A DNA stretch of 41,528 bases from Methylobacterium sp. WL119 (GCF_008039875.1 NZ_VRUU01000045.1:1-41528), one strand, 5' to 3'; numbered from the stretch's first letter, positions 16,013 to 24,567 are shown. The notes: a model not told the origin generated them from the letters alone. Made by a program: numbers and translations.

Positions 16013-17017
16013 TCAGAAGATGTGGAACGCGACGCCGGCGAGGAAGCTCTTCTCTTCCGTGCCCTTGAACGTCGCCGTCTCGACGTTGCCGAACTTGTTC
16101 AGCCAGTACTGGAAGCCGATGAAGGCGTCGACCTTGTTGGGCTGGTCGTAGATCAGCTTGCCCACGTCGAGCACCAGGTTCGTGCGCGACAGGAATTCGA
16201 GGCCGCGCTTCGGGTTGAAGGCGAAGTCGGCCACGTTCTGCACGCCGCGGCCCTTGGGCAGCACGATGTTGTTGAAGCCGGTCAGGCTCAGCGGCAGGTT
16301 GGTGAAGGCGAGGGGGAAATTGTAGACCACCTCGAATTCCGGCACCACGTCGAAGCTCTGGTCGCGATCGGGCTGCAGGTTGAAGCCGTTGCGGTTCCAT
16401 TCCTTGTAGGCGTGGACCGACAGGTTCAGGAATCCGGCCGGCACGTCGAAGGAGAAGTTGAGGCCGCCGACCACGTCGCGCTTCTTCGAGCCGAACGCGT
16501 CGTTCTGCGAGTTCGCGTCGAAGCCGAAGGCGAGGGAGATGTCCTTGACGATGCCCGGCAGCGTGAACGCCTTGGAGTTGGTCAGCGCGTTGAGGCTCAG
16601 GGTGCCGCGATAGAGGCCGTAGGCTTCGGTGTTGCCGTAATCGGCGAAGAACGGCGCGCCGACGCTGCCGGGCGGGTTCGTGGTGCCGGCCGGGAATTGC
16701 GAGCCCGACTTGAGGATGTCGAGCGAGAAGAAGTTCGTGCCGTAGGCCCAGGCGTCGGCATGCGAGATGTTGTAGATCTGCTTGGGCGCCTCGCGGCTGA
16801 CGAACGAGCCGTCGGCCTTCTGGATCTGGACGCCCGGCGACACGGTCGGGAACTGGTAGCGATAGCTGAACTGCGTGTCGGCGAAGAGGAAGAACGGCGC
16901 CTCCTTGGCCGGAGCCTCGACGGGCGCCTTGTCCTTCTTCGCATCGAGATCGGCCGCCGCGCCGTATCCCACCAGACCGAGCGACATGGCCGCTGCAACG
17001 AGTCCCCGAGCGATCAT
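16013..17017 (-). CDS. Tsx-like outer membrane channel
   Basis: 334 aa from the ATG at 17017, preceded by GGAGAGG; a signal peptide ends AAA|D. The mature chain has a short Lys/Pro linker (KKDKAPVEAPAKEAP), then alternating polar/hydrophobic beta-strand pattern with many aromatic residues, ending in FHIF with a terminal Phe as outer membrane proteins need. Overall features match nucleoside-specific channel Tsx family proteins. It is the first gene of the purine importer operon, so likely lets nucleosides or bases through the outer membrane. Family assignment is by pattern, not alignment. Confidence 0.7.
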   Translation of the reverse strand: MIARGLVAAAMSLGLVGYGAAADLDAKKDKAPVEAPAKEAPFFLFADTQFSYRYQFPTVSPGVQIQKADGSFVSREAPKQIYNISHADAWAYGTNFFSLDILKSGSQFPAGTTNPPGSVGAPFFADYGNTEAYGLYRGTLSLNALTNSKAFTLPGIVKDISLAFGFDANSQNDAFGSKKRDVVGGLNFSFDVPAGFLNLSVHAYKEWNRNGFNLQPDRDQSFDVVPEFEVVYNFPLAFTNLPLSLTGFNNIVLPKGRGVQNVADFAFNPKRGLEFLSRTNLVLDVGKLIYDQPNKVDAFIGFQYWLNKFGNVETATFKGTEEKSFLAGVAFHIF

Positions 17018-17281
17018 GTCTGCCCTCTCCGTGCCGAAAATCCGGTGAGCAGGCAGCAACCGATATGCCAGCGCGTGCCACCTGGGCGAGAGGCGGCGGC
17101 CGAGTCATAATTCGGCAACAGGTTTGCCGGCCGAGCGCAGGCGCCCGCTCCGGCGGGTGCGGCGGCGGCGACCCTGAAACGCGCGACGCGGCGGCCGGGC
17201 TCGCACCTCCGGCGGCGCGTCGTCCGCCGACGAACGCGCCACCGCCCATGACGTCGGCAGCATGCGCACAACATTCGAGCA

Positions 17282-17327
17282 ATGTCGGGCAGTATTTGCG
17301 GATGCATTCCGCGCCATCGCCCGACAT
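17282..17327. promoter_or_regulatory. Nested inverted repeats between Tsx-like and hydrolase genes
   Basis: Outer arms ATGTCGGGC (17282-17290) and GCCCGACAT (17319-17327) are perfect; inside, GCGGA/TCCGC (17298-17312) is centred on ATGCAT. It lies in the 360-bp divergent gap 17018-17377, 51 bp before the hydrolase start. A regulator site or a structured leader is possible. Nothing else in the gap looks like a gene. Confidence 0.35.
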
Positions 17328-17377
17328 CGTCGCGTCGTGCGCCGCCGAGCCGGCCGCAGGACGGGAGATTCGCGCCG

Positions 17378-18055
17378 ATGGTGACCGTGGATGCCGAGCC
17401 GGGCCCGCTGGCGATCGACCTGGCGACGACGGCGCTGGTGATCATCGACATGCAGCGCGACTTCCTGGAGCCCGGCGGCTTCGGCGAGAGCCTCGGCAAC
17501 GACGTCTCGCTGCTCGCCGCCGCCGTGCCGCCGGCGCGGGCGCTGCTGGCGGCGGCGCGGCGGGCCGGCCTTCTCGTGGTCCACACCCGCGAAGGGCATC
17601 GCCCCGACCTGTCGGACGCGCCCGCCGCCAAGATCGCCCGCGGCACGCCGTCCGCCCGCATCGGCGCGCCCGGGCCGATGGGGCGCATCCTGATCCGCGG
17701 CGAGCCCGGCCACGACATCGTCGCCGACCTCGCGCCCGCCCCCGGCGAGCCGGTGGTCGACAAGCCGGGCAAGGGCGCGTTCTACGCCACCGACCTGGCC
17801 GAGATCCTGGCCGCGCGCAGCGTCGCCACGCTGCTCGTCTGCGGCGTTACCACCGAGGTCTGCGTCCACACCACCGTGCGCGAGGCCAATGACCGCGGCT
17901 ACCGCTGCCTCGTGGTGTCGGATGCCTGCGGCTCGTACATCCCGGCCTTCCACGCGGCCGGCCTCGCGATGATCGTGGCGCAGGGCAGCATCTTCGGATG
18001 GGTGTCGGATTCGCATCGCGTCGTCGCCGCGATCGCCGCCGGCCGCACCGCATGA
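17378..18055 (+). CDS. Biuret hydrolase-like cysteine hydrolase (isochorismatase family)
   Basis: 225 aa. The catalytic triad of the isochorismatase-like hydrolases is visible: Asp24 (VIIDMQRDF), Lys129 ([14 protein letters not shown]) and Cys162 ([21 protein letters not shown]). The DKPGKGAF and [15 protein letters not shown] blocks are those of biuret amidohydrolases and close relatives (ureidoacrylate, N-carbamoyl-amide hydrolases), which release ammonia from urea-like compounds. The start at 17378 is preceded by GGGAG. Transcribed away from the purine importer. A role in ureide nitrogen recovery fits the context (inference); the exact substrate cannot be read from the sequence. Confidence 0.8.
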   Translation: MVTVDAEPGPLAIDLATTALVIIDMQRDFLEPGGFGESLGNDVSLLAAAVPPARALLAAARRAGLLVVHTREGHRPDLSDAPAAKIARGTPSARIGAPGPMGRILIRGEPGHDIVADLAPAPGEPVVDKPGKGAFYATDLAEILAARSVATLLVCGVTTEVCVHTTVREANDRGYRCLVVSDACGSYIPAFHAAGLAMIVAQGSIFGWVSDSHRVVAAIAAGRTA

Positions 18056-18132
18056 TCGACCACGCCCCGAGCCGCCAAGCTTGGCCCGGTTATTGCCCGG
18101 CGAGCGCGACAGATGAAGCAGGAGTTCGTTGG

Positions 18133-18366
18133 ATGCGTACGGTCTTGGCAAGCACCCTGTGTCTCGCGTTGCTGACGACGTCGGGCCTCGCGCAATCCTA
18201 CACCGCGCCCGCGCCGACCGACGTCCCGTCAAGCGGCACGAAGAGCCTCAACAAGGCCGACCGCAAGATCGCCTGCACCCAGGAAGCCGACCGCCGCAAC
18301 ATGCGCGGCCTGAGCCGGCAGCAATATCGCGCCGCCTGCCGCAACCGCCCGATCCCGCGGGGCTGA
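18133..18366 (+). CDS. Small exported protein with PsiF-like repeat
   Basis: 77 aa with signal peptide ending SGLA|QS, then AQSYTAPAP, recalling the head of the AQS-APAG family (5103, 9139, 9403) without the APGG part. The C-terminal half has KIACTQEADRRNMRGLSRQQYRAAC, a C-x(n)-A...G..R..(Y/F)...C pattern like the PsiF repeat of phosphate-starvation-inducible proteins. CAGGAG lies upstream of the start. It sits just before the phosphonate genes, which fits a phosphate link, but no function is established. Confidence 0.65.
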   Translation: MRTVLASTLCLALLTTSGLAQSYTAPAPTDVPSSGTKSLNKADRKIACTQEADRRNMRGLSRQQYRAACRNRPIPRG

Positions 18367-18447
18367 GCGGCCGCGCCTTGCCGAGCGGGCGATCGGGTTC
18401 TATCCGCGCCGGGCCGTGACCGATCCACGCCCGAAGCGAGTGCCCCG

Positions 18448-19113
18448 GTGGACGCCCCGACACGCTACGCGCTCTACGTCACGCCGGAGCCCGGATCGGC
18501 GCTCGCCGCCTTCGGCGAGGCGGTCCTCGGCGATGCGCCCCTGCCCGGATGGGACGCGGCCGCGCGCGCGGCGCTCGCCGCCGTCACCGCGGCGCCGCGG
18601 GTCTACGGCTTCCACGCGACGCTGAAGGCGCCGATGCGCCTCGCCGCGGGCCGGACCGAGGGCGACCTCCTCGCCGCCTGCGCGGCGCTGGCGCAGCCCC
18701 GCGCGCCCCTGGCGGTCGGGCCCCTCGCGGTGACCCTGCTCGGGGACTTCGTCGCCCTGGTGCCCACCGCGCCGCCGCCCGGGCTCGGCCTGCTCGCGGC
18801 CGAGTGCGTCGCCGCCCTCGACCCGTTCCGGGCCGGTCTCACCCAGGCCGAGCGGGCGCGCCGCCAGCCGGAGCGCCTCGACGCGCGCCGCCGCGCGCTC
18901 CTCGACCGCTGGGGCTATCCCCACGTCTTCGAGGCCTTCCGCTTCCACATGACCCTGACCGGCCGCCTCGCCGGCGACGCCCGCGAAACCTGGCGCGCCC
19001 GCCTCGCGGCGGCCTGCCCCCCGACGTCGCTGACGATCGACGCGATCACGCTGCTGCGCCAGGACGGCGCGGCGCCGTTCCGCCTCCTGCGCCGGATCCC
19101 GTTCGCTGCGTAG
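18448..19113 (+). CDS. DUF1045 phosphonate-associated 2H phosphoesterase
   Basis: 221 aa from a GTG start. Two H-x-T motifs of the 2H phosphoesterase fold are visible: YGFHATLKAP near residue 52-61 and FHMTLTGRL near 169-177. This is the DUF1045 family, linked to phosphonate operons (putative phosphonate metabolism protein). No phnP (cyclic phosphodiesterase acting on ribosyl 1,2-cyclic phosphate) is found in this window, so a role in opening that intermediate is a fair inference. It precedes phnC by 108 bp on the same strand. The start is uncertain: the Shine-Dalgarno is weak. Confidence 0.8.
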   Translation: MDAPTRYALYVTPEPGSALAAFGEAVLGDAPLPGWDAAARAALAAVTAAPRVYGFHATLKAPMRLAAGRTEGDLLAACAALAQPRAPLAVGPLAVTLLGDFVALVPTAPPPGLGLLAAECVAALDPFRAGLTQAERARRQPERLDARRRALLDRWGYPHVFEAFRFHMTLTGRLAGDARETWRARLAAACPPTSLTIDAITLLRQDGAAPFRLLRRIPFAA

Positions 19114-19159
19114 CCGCACGGCGCGCCCGTTCACGACGAAACCGCGGGTCGCGGCGCGG

Positions 19160-19177
19160 CTGTCATCCTATCGTCGC
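19160..19177 (+). promoter_or_regulatory. Candidate Pho box upstream of phnC
   Basis: CTGTCAT (19160-19166) matches the PhoB half-site exactly; after 4 nt the second half TCGTCGC shares only GTC. Located 45 bp upstream of the phnC ATG. Phosphate-starvation control by PhoB is known for phn transporters. One good half-site only, so weak evidence. Confidence 0.3.
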
Positions 19178-19221
19178 GCGCGACGGGTCTACCGGCGCAT
19201 CCCTCGCGGCGGACGGCACGC

Positions 19222-20013
19222 ATGCTCATCGTCGATAGCCTCACGCGGCGCTACGGACCGCGCCTCGCGGTCGACCGGATCTCGCTGCGGATCGAGCCGG
19301 GCAGCTTCGTCGGGGTGATCGGGCGCTCGGGCGCCGGCAAGTCGACCTTCCTGCGCATGCTCAACCGCCTCGCCGAGCCCTCGGCCGGGCGGATCCTGTT
19401 CGACGGGCTCGACGTCACCGCGCTCCGGGGGCGCGACCTGCGCCGCTGGCGCGCCCGCTGCGCCATGGTGTTCCAGCAGTTCAACCTGGTCGGCCGCCTC
19501 GACGTGCTGACCAACGTGCTGATGGGGCGCCTCGCCCACGCCCCGAGCCACCGCGCGCTCCTGAAGCTGTGGTCGGCCGAGGACCGGGCGCGGGCGCTCG
19601 CGGCGCTCGAGGCGTTCGACATGGCGGGCTTTTCCGCCCACCGCGCCGACCAGCTCTCGGGCGGGCAGCAGCAGCGGGTCGCGATCGCCCGCGCGCTGGT
19701 GCAGGAGCCCGACATCATCCTCGCCGACGAGCCGGTGGCCTCGCTGGACCCGCGCAACACCAAGCTGGTGATGGATGCGCTCGCCGACGCCAACCGGCGC
19801 CTCGGCATCACCGTGCTGTGCAACCTGCACTCGCTCGACCTCGCCCGCGCCTATTGCGACCGGCTCGTCGGCCTCTCCGACGGCCGCGTGGTGTTCGACG
19901 GCGGCGCCTTCGACCTCACCGAGGACGTCGCCAAGCAGCTCTACGGCCTGGAGGCCGGCGAGGTGATGGACCGGGCGCCGCACGCGGTCGAGCCCGCCGC
20001 CCTCGTCGCCTGA
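19222..20013 (+). CDS. phnC: Phosphonate ABC transporter ATPase PhnC
   Basis: 263 aa single-domain ABC ATPase. Walker [10 protein letters not shown] at 34-42, Q-loop MVFQQFNLV at 82-90, signature LSGGQQQR at 145-152, Walker [14 protein letters not shown] at 165-177, and the H-loop His in CNLHSLD. The sequence [18 protein letters not shown] is characteristic of PhnC. It powers uptake of phosphonates with PhnD and two PhnE permeases encoded just downstream. First gene of the transporter operon, possibly with the DUF1045 gene as leader. Confidence 0.95.
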   Translation: MLIVDSLTRRYGPRLAVDRISLRIEPGSFVGVIGRSGAGKSTFLRMLNRLAEPSAGRILFDGLDVTALRGRDLRRWRARCAMVFQQFNLVGRLDVLTNVLMGRLAHAPSHRALLKLWSAEDRARALAALEAFDMAGFSAHRADQLSGGQQQRVAIARALVQEPDIILADEPVASLDPRNTKLVMDALADANRRLGITVLCNLHSLDLARAYCDRLVGLSDGRVVFDGGAFDLTEDVAKQLYGLEAGEVMDRAPHAVEPAALVA

Positions 20014-20055
20014 CCCCAGACGAACCCCGTGCCACGCCCCTTCCCGGAGATGATG

Positions 20056-20991
20056 ATGCTCGACCGTCGCACCCTCGTCGGCGCCCTCGCGGGCGGCCTG
20101 GCCGCGCTCGCCCTGCAGCCCGCCCTGGCTCAGGATTGGAAGGCGACGGTGCCCGAGATCACCCTCGGCGCGATTCCCGTCGAGAACGCCACCGGCACCA
20201 CCGACCGCTACGCGCCGCTCGCCGCCTACCTCACCAAGGCGCTCGGGGTGCCGGTGAAGCTGCGGGTCGCCAACGACTACGCCGCGGTGATCGAGGGCCA
20301 GCGCGCCGGCAACATCCAGATCGCCTTCTACGGCCCGGCCTCGTTCGCCCGCGCGGTGATGACGGGGGTGAAGGTCGACCCGATCGTCAACCAGAAGCAC
20401 GATAACGGCGCCTCGGGCTACTACTCGGTGCTCTACGTGCGCGCCGACAGCCCGTACCGGACGATCGCGGACCTGAAGGGCAGGAACCTCGCCCTGGTCG
20501 ACCCGAACTCGACCTCCGGCAACCAGGCCCCGCGCTTCTTCCTCAACAAGAGCGGCCACGACGTCGACGCGCTGTTCGGCAAGACCGTCTACGCCGGCAG
20601 CCACGAGAACGCGGTGCTGGCGCTGACCCAGGGCACGGCCGACGCCGCCGCCAACCTGTGGAACTCCGAGACCGATTCCGTCGTCACCCGCATGGCCGCC
20701 AAGGGCATGCTGAAGAAGCCCGACGGCACGCCGCTGAGCCCGTCCGACTTCCGCATCGTCTTCAAGTCCGCGTTCCTGCCCGAGGGCCCGTTCGCGATGC
20801 TGTCCAGCCTGCCCGCCGACCTGAAGCGCAAGATCGTCGAGGCCTTCGTCGCGCTGCCGACCGCCGACAAGGCCGCCTTCGACCGCCTCTCCGACGGCAA
20901 GGACCTCGGCCTCACCCCGGTGACGCTGGAGGATTACCAGCCGATCATCGAGATGCTGAAGTTCAACGACGCGCAGCGCCGCAAGTCCTGA
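20056..20991 (+). CDS. phnD: Phosphonate ABC binding protein PhnD
   Basis: 311 aa from the third of three consecutive ATGs (20050, 20053, 20056); GGAG ends at 20049, giving a 6-nt spacer to the last. Signal peptide LDRRTLVGALAGGLAALALQPALA|Q. The mature protein shows PhnD features: EITLGAIPVENATGTTDRYAPLAAYLTK, IAFYGPASFARAV, and LVDPNSTSGNQAPRFFL. It binds phosphonates (for example 2-aminoethylphosphonate) in the periplasm and delivers them to the two PhnE permeases. The gap after phnC is 42 bp to this start. Confidence 0.94.
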   Translation: MLDRRTLVGALAGGLAALALQPALAQDWKATVPEITLGAIPVENATGTTDRYAPLAAYLTKALGVPVKLRVANDYAAVIEGQRAGNIQIAFYGPASFARAVMTGVKVDPIVNQKHDNGASGYYSVLYVRADSPYRTIADLKGRNLALVDPNSTSGNQAPRFFLNKSGHDVDALFGKTVYAGSHENAVLALTQGTADAAANLWNSETDSVVTRMAAKGMLKKPDGTPLSPSDFRIVFKSAFLPEGPFAMLSSLPADLKRKIVEAFVALPTADKAAFDRLSDGKDLGLTPVTLEDYQPIIEMLKFNDAQRRKS

Positions 20992-21016
20992 TCCCGGGAC
21001 CGGACGGGTCGCCGCC

Positions 21017-21901
21017 GTGAGCGGGCGGATCGCGCCGCTGCCGCCCGAGCGGGCGGCGGCCCTGGCCGAGGCCTACGGGCGCGCGGTCGCGTCGACCCGG
21101 CGGCGGAGCCTGGCATTCCTCGCGGTCGTCGCAGGGCTGCTGGTCCTGTCGGGCCTGATGGCCGAGGTGCGCCCGCTGGTGCTCGCCGACAACATCGGCA
21201 ACCTCACCGCCTATCTCGGCCGCATCCTGCCGCACCTGACGCTCGCCGACCTGCGCGGCGACCTCGCCGAATGGTACTGGGGCCTGCCGAAATGGGCGGC
21301 GCTCCTCGGCGAGACCCTGCTGATGGCCTATCTCGGCACGCTGCTCGGCGGCGTCGGCGCCTTCCTGCTGTGCTTCGGCGCGGCCGCGAACCTCGCCCGC
21401 ACCCGCGCCGGCCGCTTCCTGACGCGCCGCGCCCTCGAGGTCCTGCGCACGGTGCCCGAGATCGTGTTCGCCCTGCTCTTCGTCATCGCCTTCGGCCTCG
21501 GCCCGATGGTGGGCGTGCTGGCGCTCGCCCTCCACACCACGGGGGCGCTCGGCAAGCTGTTCTCCGAGGTGGTCGAGAACATCGACATGAGGCCGGTCGA
21601 GGGGCTGACCGCATCGGGCGCCTCGCGGATCCAGGCGATCCGCTTCGCGGTGCTGCCGCAGGTGCTGTCGAGCTTCGCCTCCTACGGGCTGCTCCGCTTC
21701 GAGATCAACGTGCGCGGCGCCGGGGTGATGGGCTTCGTCGGCGCCGGCGGCATCGGCCAGGAGCTGCTGGTGGCGATCCGCAACTTCTACGACGCGGACG
21801 TGAGCGCGATCCTCCTGATGATCGTCGCGACGGTGATGGCGATCGACCTCGGCACCGAGCGGCTGCGCCACCACCTCATCGGGGCGGAGGGCGCGCGATG
21901 A
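21017..21901 (+). CDS. phnE: Phosphonate ABC permease PhnE1
   Basis: 294 aa from a GTG start. Hydrophilic N-terminus with Ala/Arg repeats, one early membrane segment, then the permease core. The coupling motif region is EGLTASGASRIQAIRFAVLPQ and the following FVGAGGIGQELLVAIRNFY is typical of PhnE. Paired in tandem with a second PhnE (21898); many alphaproteobacteria use two permease chains. Ends ATGA-overlapped with that gene. Confidence 0.93.
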   Translation: MSGRIAPLPPERAAALAEAYGRAVASTRRRSLAFLAVVAGLLVLSGLMAEVRPLVLADNIGNLTAYLGRILPHLTLADLRGDLAEWYWGLPKWAALLGETLLMAYLGTLLGGVGAFLLCFGAAANLARTRAGRFLTRRALEVLRTVPEIVFALLFVIAFGLGPMVGVLALALHTTGALGKLFSEVVENIDMRPVEGLTASGASRIQAIRFAVLPQVLSSFASYGLLRFEINVRGAGVMGFVGAGGIGQELLVAIRNFYDADVSAILLMIVATVMAIDLGTERLRHHLIGAEGAR

Positions 21902-22746
21902 GCCGGCCGCCGCGTCCCGTGGACGTCGCCGCCCTGCGCCGGCGCCACCCCGACGCGTTCCGAACCGCGTGGGGCGCGCGGCTCGCGACGCTCGCGACCC
22001 TGGCCGCCCTCCTCGGGCTCGCGGCGTTCGCGATGGTGCGCCTCGACTTCTCGGCCACCCGCATCGTGAGCGGCCTCGGGCGGCTCGCCGAGTTCTCGCT
22101 GATGATGCTGCCGCCCTCGGCCGGCGGCCGCTTCCCCGATTTCCTGCACGCGCTCGGCGAGACCCTGGCCATCGCCTTCCTCGGGACGCTGGCCGCGGCG
22201 CTGGTCGCCTTCCCGCTGGCGCTGCTCGCGGCCCGGAACGTGGTGCCGAACCCGTTCGCGCATTTCGCGGTGCGCCGCGGCCTCGACGTGGTCCGCTCGG
22301 TCGACGTGCTGATCTGGGCGCTGGTCTGGATCAACGTCGTCGGGCTCGGGCCGTTCGCCGGTGCGCTGGCCATCGCCTGCTCCGACGTCGGGGCGCTCGG
22401 CAAGCTGTTCTCGGAGGCGGTCGAGACCGTCGATCGCTGCGACGGCGAGGGCGTCGCGGCCTCCGGCGGCGGCGCGCTCCACCGCATCCGCTTCGGCCTC
22501 GTGCCCGCCGTCCTGCCGGTGCTCGGCAGCCAGGTGCTGTACTTCTTCGAATCGAACACCCGATCGGCGACGATCATCGGCATCGTCGGCGCGGGCGGCA
22601 TCGGCCAGTACCTGAGCGAGCTGATCCGGGTGCTCGAGCTGCAGCAGGTCGCCTGCCTCGTGCTGATGATCCTCGTCGCCGTGGCGGCGATCGACGCCGT
22701 GTCCGGCCGGCTGCGCCGGGCGCTGATCGGCGGGCCGGCGCGGTAG
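21898..22746 (+). CDS. phnE: Phosphonate ABC permease PhnE2
   Basis: 282 aa. Same fold as PhnE1 with the block EGVAASGGGALHRIRFGLVPAVLP and IVGAGGIGQYLSELIRV. The start overlaps the PhnE1 stop as ATGA, so the two subunits are translationally coupled and probably form a heterodimer. The last gene of the transporter operon; the oxidoreductase gene converges on it, with 16 bp between stops and no clear terminator. Confidence 0.93.
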   Translation: MSRPPRPVDVAALRRRHPDAFRTAWGARLATLATLAALLGLAAFAMVRLDFSATRIVSGLGRLAEFSLMMLPPSAGGRFPDFLHALGETLAIAFLGTLAAALVAFPLALLAARNVVPNPFAHFAVRRGLDVVRSVDVLIWALVWINVVGLGPFAGALAIACSDVGALGKLFSEAVETVDRCDGEGVAASGGGALHRIRFGLVPAVLPVLGSQVLYFFESNTRSATIIGIVGAGGIGQYLSELIRVLELQQVACLVLMILVAVAAIDAVSGRLRRALIGGPAR

Positions 22747-22762
22747 GCCGGGTGCCGCTTCC

Positions 22763-24037
22763 CTACAGAAAGCGGCCGGGGTCGAACGGCGCCAGCGGGA
22801 TCTCGGGCGCCTCGCCGCCGACGAGCTGGGCGACGAGGCGCCCGGTGCGCGCCGACCCGACGAGGCCGACATGGCCGTGGCCGAAGGCGTAGACCACGTC
22901 CCCGGTGCGGCGGGCGCGGCCGATGCAGGGCCGCCCGTCCGGCATGCTCGGGCGATGGCCGAGCCACATCCGGATCCGCTCGGCCGGCACGGTCGCGGGC
23001 AGGTCCGGGAACATGCCGGTCAGGTGGTCGCGCAGGATCTCGGCGCGCTTCCAGTTCGGCGCCGCGTCGAGCCCGGCGAACTCGACCTGGCCCGCCGCGC
23101 GCAGGCCGCCGTCCATGGCGTTGACCACCATCTTGGCGTCCGAGGCCATCACCGGGGTGCGCGGCCCCGCCTCGGCACCGGCGATCATCACGTGGTAGCC
23201 GCGCTCGCTCTCCAGCGGCAGCCGGTCGCCGAGGCTCGCGGTCAGCGCGCCCGAGCGGGCGCCGGCGGCGACCACCGCCCGGTCGCACGGGATCGCGCCG
23301 GCCTCGGTCTCCACCGCGACGAGCCGACCCGCGTCGAGGCGGAACCCGGTGGCGCGGGTGCGGGCGTAGGTCGCGCCGCGGGCGCGGGCGAGGTCGGCGA
23401 GCCCGGCGACGTAGCCGCCCGGGTCGCGGCAATGGCCCGCCTCCTCGACCATCACCCCGAAGGTGTAGCGGCGATGCAGGGTCGGCTCGCGCTGGCGCAG
23501 CTCGTCGGCCGAGAGCTCGAGCCATCGCACGCCGACCGCGCGGCGGATCGCCCAGGCCGCGGCGTCGGCCGCGAAGGCCGCCCGGTCGGGATAGACGTGC
23601 AGCAGGCCGCGCCGCTCGATCAGGTGGCCGAGGCCGGCCTCCTCGGCGAGGCCGGCATGGAGGCGGGGCGCATCCGCCAGCAGGGTGCGCATCGCCCGCG
23701 CCGTCTCGGCGATCTGCCGCCCGGTGCGCGCCGCCCAGATGTAGCGCACCAGCCAGGGCAGCACCCGGGGCAGGTAGCGCCAGCGGATGGCCAGCGGCCC
23801 GAGCGGGTCGGCGAGGTAGGACGGCACGCGCTTCCAGATGCCGGGCTCCGCCGGCGGGATCACCGAGTGCGACGAGAGCCAGCCGGCATTGCCGTAGCTC
23901 GACGCCTGCTCCCCGCCGGGCACGCCCGGATCGACCACCGTGACGCGATGGCCGGCGCGCAGGCATTCGAGCGCGCTCACGGTCCCGACCGCCCCCGAAC
24001 CGATGATCACGACGTGGCGGGCCGATGGCTCGGTCAT
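22763..24037 (-). CDS. DadA-like FAD-dependent oxidoreductase
   Basis: 424 aa. N-terminal dinucleotide-binding motif VIIGSGAVGTVSALECLRAGH with an acidic residue ending the second strand (VTVVDPG), then the DAO-family block QASSYGNAGWLSS, and a C-terminal ATG-like FAD motif region FGHGHVGLVGSARTG. Closest by pattern to D-amino acid dehydrogenase small subunits (DadA) and to glyphosate-oxidoreductase-like enzymes. It converges on phnE2, suggesting oxidation of an aminophosphonate C-N bond before C-P cleavage, but an ordinary D-amino acid substrate is equally possible. The start at 24037 is chosen because the Rossmann strand begins 7 residues later. Confidence 0.82.
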   Translation of the reverse strand: MTEPSARHVVIIGSGAVGTVSALECLRAGHRVTVVDPGVPGGEQASSYGNAGWLSSHSVIPPAEPGIWKRVPSYLADPLGPLAIRWRYLPRVLPWLVRYIWAARTGRQIAETARAMRTLLADAPRLHAGLAEEAGLGHLIERRGLLHVYPDRAAFAADAAAWAIRRAVGVRWLELSADELRQREPTLHRRYTFGVMVEEAGHCRDPGGYVAGLADLARARGATYARTRATGFRLDAGRLVAVETEAGAIPCDRAVVAAGARSGALTASLGDRLPLESERGYHVMIAGAEAGPRTPVMASDAKMVVNAMDGGLRAAGQVEFAGLDAAPNWKRAEILRDHLTGMFPDLPATVPAERIRMWLGHRPSMPDGRPCIGRARRTGDVVYAFGHGHVGLVGSARTGRLVAQLVGGEAPEIPLAPFDPGRFL

Positions 24038-24237
24038 GGGTTGCGTATCCTGCCGGGGGGCGCGTGCGCCTCGCATCCGGGGTCAGTAGTCAACCCGGGC
24101 ACCTGCGAGCAACGCCGCCCTCGGCGGCCCTGCCCATGCCGGGGAGCATAGGGCGTCGCCTTGCGCCGCGACGCGCTTGCTTCGAAGGCTGCCGACGAGG
24201 GAAGGGAAATTCCTTACCTCAAGCCGCCGAGGCCGCG

Positions 24238-24564
24238 ATGGGTCCCCTCGTACGAGAGCGCAGCAAGATCACCGCGAAGGGCCAGACGACCGTCCCGAAG
24301 GTCGTGTGCCAGGCCCTGGGCGTCAGCTACGGCGGCGAGATCGCCTACGTCGTCGACGAGGGCGGCGTGCGCCTCACCCGCGTCGAGGTCGAGGAGGCGG
24401 ACCCCGTGATCGAGGGATTCCTGGCCTTCCTCGCCCAGGACATGGCGCGCCGGCCGCAGGCCATCACGCCCTTCCCCGCCGATCTGATGGAGCGCATGTC
24501 GGCCCTCGCCGAGGGGATCGACGCCGATCCCGGCGCGGACATCGACGGTCCCGTGGCACTCTGA
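24238..24564 (+). CDS. prlF: PrlF-family antitoxin
   Basis: 108 aa with an AbrB/SpoVT-type swapped-hairpin DNA-binding domain at the N-terminus: ERSKITAKGQTTVPKVVCQALGV, followed by EIAYVVDEGGVRLTRV. The acidic C-terminal half (DPVIEGFLAFLAQDM...) would wrap the toxin. PrlF/SohA neutralises YhaV, encoded 3 bp downstream, and represses the operon. It lies between the phosphonate transporter and C-P lyase blocks, in the gap left of phnF, and is unrelated to either. The 200-bp gap to the left carries the divergent promoters. Confidence 0.88.
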   Translation: MGPLVRERSKITAKGQTTVPKVVCQALGVSYGGEIAYVVDEGGVRLTRVEVEEADPVIEGFLAFLAQDMARRPQAITPFPADLMERMSALAEGIDADPGADIDGPVAL

Positions 24565-24567
24565 TCG

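Noticed and set aside
13133..16068. Long plus-strand frames across the ATPase and deaminase genes
   Set aside because: Opposite genes with clear catalytic motifs; no conserved motif of their own.
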